The position numbers and the translations under genes were made by a program. From contig SVNQ01000002.1 of the NCBI GenBank assembly GCA_015066865.1, positions 57,004-121,003 of the forward strand: a DNA stretch of 64,000 nt, read 5' to 3'. This DNA is from Ruminococcus sp. Lineage in GTDB: Bacteria; Bacillota; Clostridia; Oscillospirales; Ruminococcaceae. This document shows, piece by piece, positions 60,919-64,000 of the stretch (positions are counted from its first letter, which is position 1; each line of letters opens with the position of its first letter). The notes under the pieces were generated by a model. It did not search any database, had not been told where the DNA came from, and saw only the letters and a program-made list of their open reading frames with translations.

Positions 60919-62220
60919 ATGGTTATAATAACAGGGGTGATCCCGAAATCCCCTGCAAGCAGAGCAGGCATTGCGGACGGCGATGTTCTGGTCAGCATGA
61001 ACGGTCACGGCATTCGTGACGTGCTTGATTATATGTTCTATGCGGCGGAAATGCAGCTGCATCTCGTTCTGGAACGCTGCGGCAAGCAGTATGAATGCGA
61101 GATCTCAAAGGACGAGTATGACGATCTGGGGCTGACATTTGAAAGCTATCTGATGGATCAGAAAATGCACTGCCGTAATCAATGCGTGTTCTGTTTTATT
61201 GACCAGATGCCTCCCGGCATGCGTGAAACTCTGTATTTCAAGGACGATGACGCAAGACTGTCATTTTTGCAGGGCAATTATGTGACGCTGACAAATATGA
61301 CGCAGGAGGATATTGACCGTATCATCCGTATGAAGCTGAACATCAATGTTTCCGTGCATACAACGAACCCCGAACTGCGCTGCAAAATGATGAACAACCG
61401 CTTTGCAGGCGAAAAGCTCGATTATCTGCGGCAGATGTCCGATGCAGGCATCAGACTTAACTGCCAGATCGTGCTGTGTCCGGGACTCAACGATGGGGAC
61501 GAGCTGCGCAGGACGCTGACAGATCTGGGTGGAATGCTGCCTTCATTGCAGAGTGTGGCAGTGGTTCCCGTGGGACTGACGAAATTCCGGGAAAATCTCT
61601 ACCCGCTTGAAGGCTTCACAAAGGAAAGTGCATGCGAAGCGCTCGACATCATCGAAGAATTTCAGGAGAAATTTCTGGAAGAATACGGCACGAGAACTGT
61701 ATTCCCATCGGATGAATTTTTCCTGCTTGCAGAGCGTGAAATTCCGGAAGGTGCGTACTACGAGGATTATTCTCAGTACGAAAATGGTGTCGGAATGCTC
61801 CGCTCGCTCAGCGATGAATTTCATGCGGCAATGGAGGATGCACAGCCCGAACACCTGCCGAGAACTGTCACGATCGCTACGGGATATTCCCCCCATGCAT
61901 TCTTGTCGGAGCTTTGCAGTGAGGCGCAGGCACGCTTTGAGGGGCTGGCTTGCCGTGTCATTCCGATACGCAATGATTTCTTCGGGGAAAGCATTACCGT
62001 GACCGGACTGATCACAGGACAGGATCTGATCGCACAGCTTAAAGGACAGAAGCTCGGCGATGAACTTTTGCTGTCCTCATCAATGATCCGCCGTGACAGC
62101 GATGTGTTCCTTGATGATGTGACCATCGGAGAGGTGGAAACGGCACTTAATACAAAGATACGCCTTGTGACAAATGACGGCTATGAATTGCTCGATGCGA
62201 TCTTAGGTATCGTCTATTAA
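60919..62220 (+). CDS. DUF512 radical-SAM-like protein with PDZ domain
   Basis: 433 residues from ATG 60919 (GGAGGTGGGCAG before it). N-terminal PDZ-like domain about 3-65 (GVIPKSPASRAGIADGDVLV), then the CxxxCxxC site in MHCRNQCVFCFIDQMPPGMR and the family DUF512 C-terminal part (SLQSVAVVPVGLTKFRENLY). Function unknown. The gene is often found next to der and plsY in Clostridia, as here. Confidence 0.9.
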   Translation: MVIITGVIPKSPASRAGIADGDVLVSMNGHGIRDVLDYMFYAAEMQLHLVLERCGKQYECEISKDEYDDLGLTFESYLMDQKMHCRNQCVFCFIDQMPPGMRETLYFKDDDARLSFLQGNYVTLTNMTQEDIDRIIRMKLNINVSVHTTNPELRCKMMNNRFAGEKLDYLRQMSDAGIRLNCQIVLCPGLNDGDELRRTLTDLGGMLPSLQSVAVVPVGLTKFRENLYPLEGFTKESACEALDIIEEFQEKFLEEYGTRTVFPSDEFFLLAEREIPEGAYYEDYSQYENGVGMLRSLSDEFHAAMEDAQPEHLPRTVTIATGYSPHAFLSELCSEAQARFEGLACRVIPIRNDFFGESITVTGLITGQDLIAQLKGQKLGDELLLSSSMIRRDSDVFLDDVTIGEVETALNTKIRLVTNDGYELLDAILGIVY

Positions 62221-62298
62221 ATGAAGGGAAATGTCTGTGTATGTGGTGGAACATTGTTCCCATATTCCTGCCAAGAATATTGTTCTTGCATTCTTAGC

Positions 62299-62400
62299 GT
62301 TTCACCATTGTCCCCACAGGGGGACGATGGTGAAACGGCATGGGATTCCAAAGGGATAATATCCCTTTGGCAGGGGGTGTGGGGGACAGAGTCCCCCACA
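62299..62400. repeat. Cluster of three hairpins before der
   Basis: Stem 1 GTTTCACCATTGTCCCC with GGGGGACGATGGTGAAAC (62299-62336), stem 2 CCAAAGGGAT/ATCCCTTTGG (62348-62370), stem 3 TGTGGGGGAC/GTCCCCCACA (62378-62400). No U-run follows. The CCTTTGGCAGGGGG between stems 2 and 3 matches the layout of the element at 45757-45920, so this is probably the same intergenic repeat family. Confidence 0.6.
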
Positions 62401-62440
62401 TACGCGGCAGCTCCCATTCACATAAAAGGAGGAGATAACT

Positions 62441-63769
62441 ATGGCATTACCGGTTGTAGCAGTAGTTGGCAGACCGAATGTCGGTAAATCCACACTGTTT
62501 AATAAACTCATCGGACAGCGTTTGTCCATTGTAGAGGACACGCCCGGTGTTACCCGTGACCGCATCTATTCCAAGTGCGAGTGGCGCAGCCGCAAGTTCA
62601 TGGTGGTGGATACGGGCGGTATTGAGCCGAAGGAGGATGACAAGATGCTCACCCTCATGCGGCAGCAGGCGGAGCTTGCGATTGACCATGCGGATGTTAT
62701 CATTTTTGTCACCGATGTGCGCAGCGGCGTAACAGCAAATGACTATGCCGTGGCAGATATGCTGATGAAAAGCGGAAAGCCCATCGTGCTTTGCGTGAAT
62801 AAATGCGATAATCTGGGCGAAACTCCGATGGAAATTTATGAATTCTACAATCTGGGTCTGGGCGATCCGTTCCCGGTTTCTTCCGTGCATGGACATGGAA
62901 CGGGCGATATGCTCGATGAAGTGATCTCCCATTTTCCTGAGGACGATGCGGACGAATACGCCGAGGAGGATATTCGTGTGGCTGTCATCGGCAAGCCCAA
63001 TGCAGGAAAATCCTCACTTATCAACCGCATTGCAGGCGAGGAGCGTGTGATCGTATCCGATATCGCAGGTACGACCCGTGATGCAACGGATACCATCATC
63101 GACCGTGAAGAGGGAAGATTCGTATTCATCGACACAGCCGGAATCCGCAAAAAGTCCAAGATCACCGAGCGTGTGGAGCATTTCAGCGTGCTGCGTGCAT
63201 ATATGGCAGTGGACAGAGCCGACGTTTGTGTGATCATGATTGATGCAACCACCGGCTTTACCGAGCAGGATTCCAAGGTTGCGGGCTATGCCCATGAACA
63301 GGGTAAGGCGTGCATCGTTGCAGTTAATAAGTGGGATGCCGTTGAAAAGAACGACAAGACCATGCAGGAATACCGCAAAAAGCTGGAGCAGGATTTCAGC
63401 TTCATGGCGTATGTGCCGTTCATTTTCATCTCCGCAAAGACGGGACAGCGTGTGGAAAAGCTGTTTGAGATGATCAAATTCGTCAATGACCAGAACAGCA
63501 TGCGCATCAGCACGGGTATGCTCAATGACGTGCTTTCCTATGCAATCGCAAGAGTGCAGCCGCCGTCCGATAAGGGCAGGCGCTTGAAGATCTACTATAT
63601 GACGCAGGCATCCACAAAGCCCCCGACGTTTGTCATGTTCGTTAACCGTGCGGATCTCTTCCATTTCTCCTACCAGAGATATATTGAGAATCAGATCCGT
63701 ACCACATTCGGACTGGAGGGAACGCCTGTGCGTTTCATCATCCGTGAACGAAACCGCAACGACGCATAA
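62441..63769 (+). CDS. der: Ribosome-associated GTPase Der (EngA)
   Basis: 442 residues with two GTPase domains and a C-terminal KH-like domain. G1 motifs GRPNVGKSTLFNKL (about 11) and GKPNAGKSSLINRI (about 186), both followed by DTAG-like motifs (DTGGIEPKE and DTAGIRKKS), NKCD and NKWD. Needed for 50S ribosome assembly. ATG 62441 has AAAAGGAGG upstream. Followed by plsY after 11 nt. Confidence 0.97.
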   Translation: MALPVVAVVGRPNVGKSTLFNKLIGQRLSIVEDTPGVTRDRIYSKCEWRSRKFMVVDTGGIEPKEDDKMLTLMRQQAELAIDHADVIIFVTDVRSGVTANDYAVADMLMKSGKPIVLCVNKCDNLGETPMEIYEFYNLGLGDPFPVSSVHGHGTGDMLDEVISHFPEDDADEYAEEDIRVAVIGKPNAGKSSLINRIAGEERVIVSDIAGTTRDATDTIIDREEGRFVFIDTAGIRKKSKITERVEHFSVLRAYMAVDRADVCVIMIDATTGFTEQDSKVAGYAHEQGKACIVAVNKWDAVEKNDKTMQEYRKKLEQDFSFMAYVPFIFISAKTGQRVEKLFEMIKFVNDQNSMRISTGMLNDVLSYAIARVQPPSDKGRRLKIYYMTQASTKPPTFVMFVNRADLFHFSYQRYIENQIRTTFGLEGTPVRFIIRERNRNDA

Positions 63770-63780
63770 CGGAGGTTTGT

Positions 63781-64000
63781 ATGGTAGTAAAAATGATACT
63801 CGTAATTCTGGCGGCTGCAGTCATCGGTTATCTGATGGGAAGCATCAATTCCGCTATTACCGTGGTAAGACTGCTCAAGCATGAGGATGTCCGCAAATTC
63901 GGCAGCGGCAATGCGGGACTGACCAATACCCTGCGCTGCTTTGGCAAGGGCTGTGCAGCACTGACGCTTATCGGTGATCTCGGAAAAGGCGTGGTTGCGG
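63781..64000 (+). CDS. plsY: Glycerol-3-phosphate acyltransferase PlsY (partial)
   Basis: The first 73 residues only; the window ends inside it. MVVKMILVILAAAVIGYLMG is the first helix; KFGSGNAGLTNTLRCFGKGC is the GSGNxGxTNxLR motif of PlsY, which transfers acyl groups from acyl-phosphate to glycerol-3-phosphate at the membrane. CGGAGGTTTGT precedes the ATG. Same order der-plsY as in other Clostridia. Confidence 0.9.
   Translation, partial: MVVKMILVILAAAVIGYLMGSINSAITVVRLLKHEDVRKFGSGNAGLTNTLRCFGKGCAALTLIGDLGKGVVA

Noticed and set aside
1..64000. tRNA, rRNA, CRISPR array, transposase or prophage genes
   Set aside because: Scanning intergenic stretches by eye gave no cloverleaf, no spaced repeats, and no transposase or phage structural ORF. 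A tRNA or CRISPR search program would be the decisive test.

Overview
The window looks like chromosome from a Gram-positive gut or rumen anaerobe of the genus Ruminococcus (Oscillospiraceae), of the fibrolytic kind related to R. flavefaciens and R. champanellensis. The best clues are a secreted GH11-CBM22-dockerin-CE4 xylanase of cellulosome type (39828-41993), a type III glutamine synthetase, single-chain PurL, AGGAGG ribosome sites and consensus TTGACA/TATAAT promoters. I see no rRNA, tRNA, IS element or CRISPR array, and no integrated phage. Most of the sequence is housekeeping; accessory content sits at about 24.7-29.2 kb and 42.1-51.9 kb.

Layout. 0.15-2.3 kb: NfeD/flotillin membrane pair. 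2.5-6.6 kb: wall-precursor and translation operon ddl-murI-DUF1934-argS. 6.9-11.1 kb: PucR/CdaR-type regulator, then ftsE-ftsX and a secreted coiled-coil M23 peptidase. 11.1-15.8 kb: structured leader, S41 protease, greA-lysS and a membrane protein behind a second structured leader. 15.8-21.4 kb (minus): CDF metal exporter, zinc-ribbon protein, a GH26-like cytosolic hydrolase, glnN. 21.7-24.7 kb: zur-znuA-znuC-znuB with a palindromic operator at its promoter. 24.7-29.2 kb: small hypothetical genes, a Nudix hydrolase, a YgjP-like metallopeptidase and a lipoprotein barnase with its barstar. 29.5-33.2 kb: purL. 33.2-39.2 kb (minus): solute-binding lipoprotein, rRNA methyltransferase, class A PBP. 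39.4-42 kb: small membrane protein and the cellulosomal xylanase/esterase. 42.1-45.7 kb: XRE repressor, divergent 56-residue protein and a stand-alone BREX-type PglX methyltransferase. 45.7-46.8 kb: hairpin/G-quadruplex repeat region and fba. 47.1-51.9 kb: two DUF975 membrane proteins (the first frameshifted), ECF sigma/anti-sigma, XRE regulator plus GNAT enzyme. 52-57.9 kb (minus): lipoprotein, NAD(P)HX repair enzyme, DUF6106-like protein, mtaB, D-Ala-D-Ala carboxypeptidase, with an HPr-like gene in the opposite direction. 58.1-64 kb: pgi, P-loop protein, yceD-rpmF, DUF512-der-plsY (plsY cut by the window end).

Most unusual items: (1) a membrane-anchored barnase homologue with adjacent barstar; (2) an orphan PglX methyltransferase under its own promoter next to an XRE repressor whose intergenic region carries a 10-bp inverted repeat, with no other BREX gene in view; (3) two candidate structured RNAs (11102-11249 and 14781-14912) ending in terminators just before ribosome sites; (4) a hairpin/G4 repeat cluster between duplicated terminators; (5) active-site oddities in a DacF-like PBP and in an HPr paralogue lacking His-15. 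All functional calls rest on reading the sequence and on family knowledge; no database search was run.
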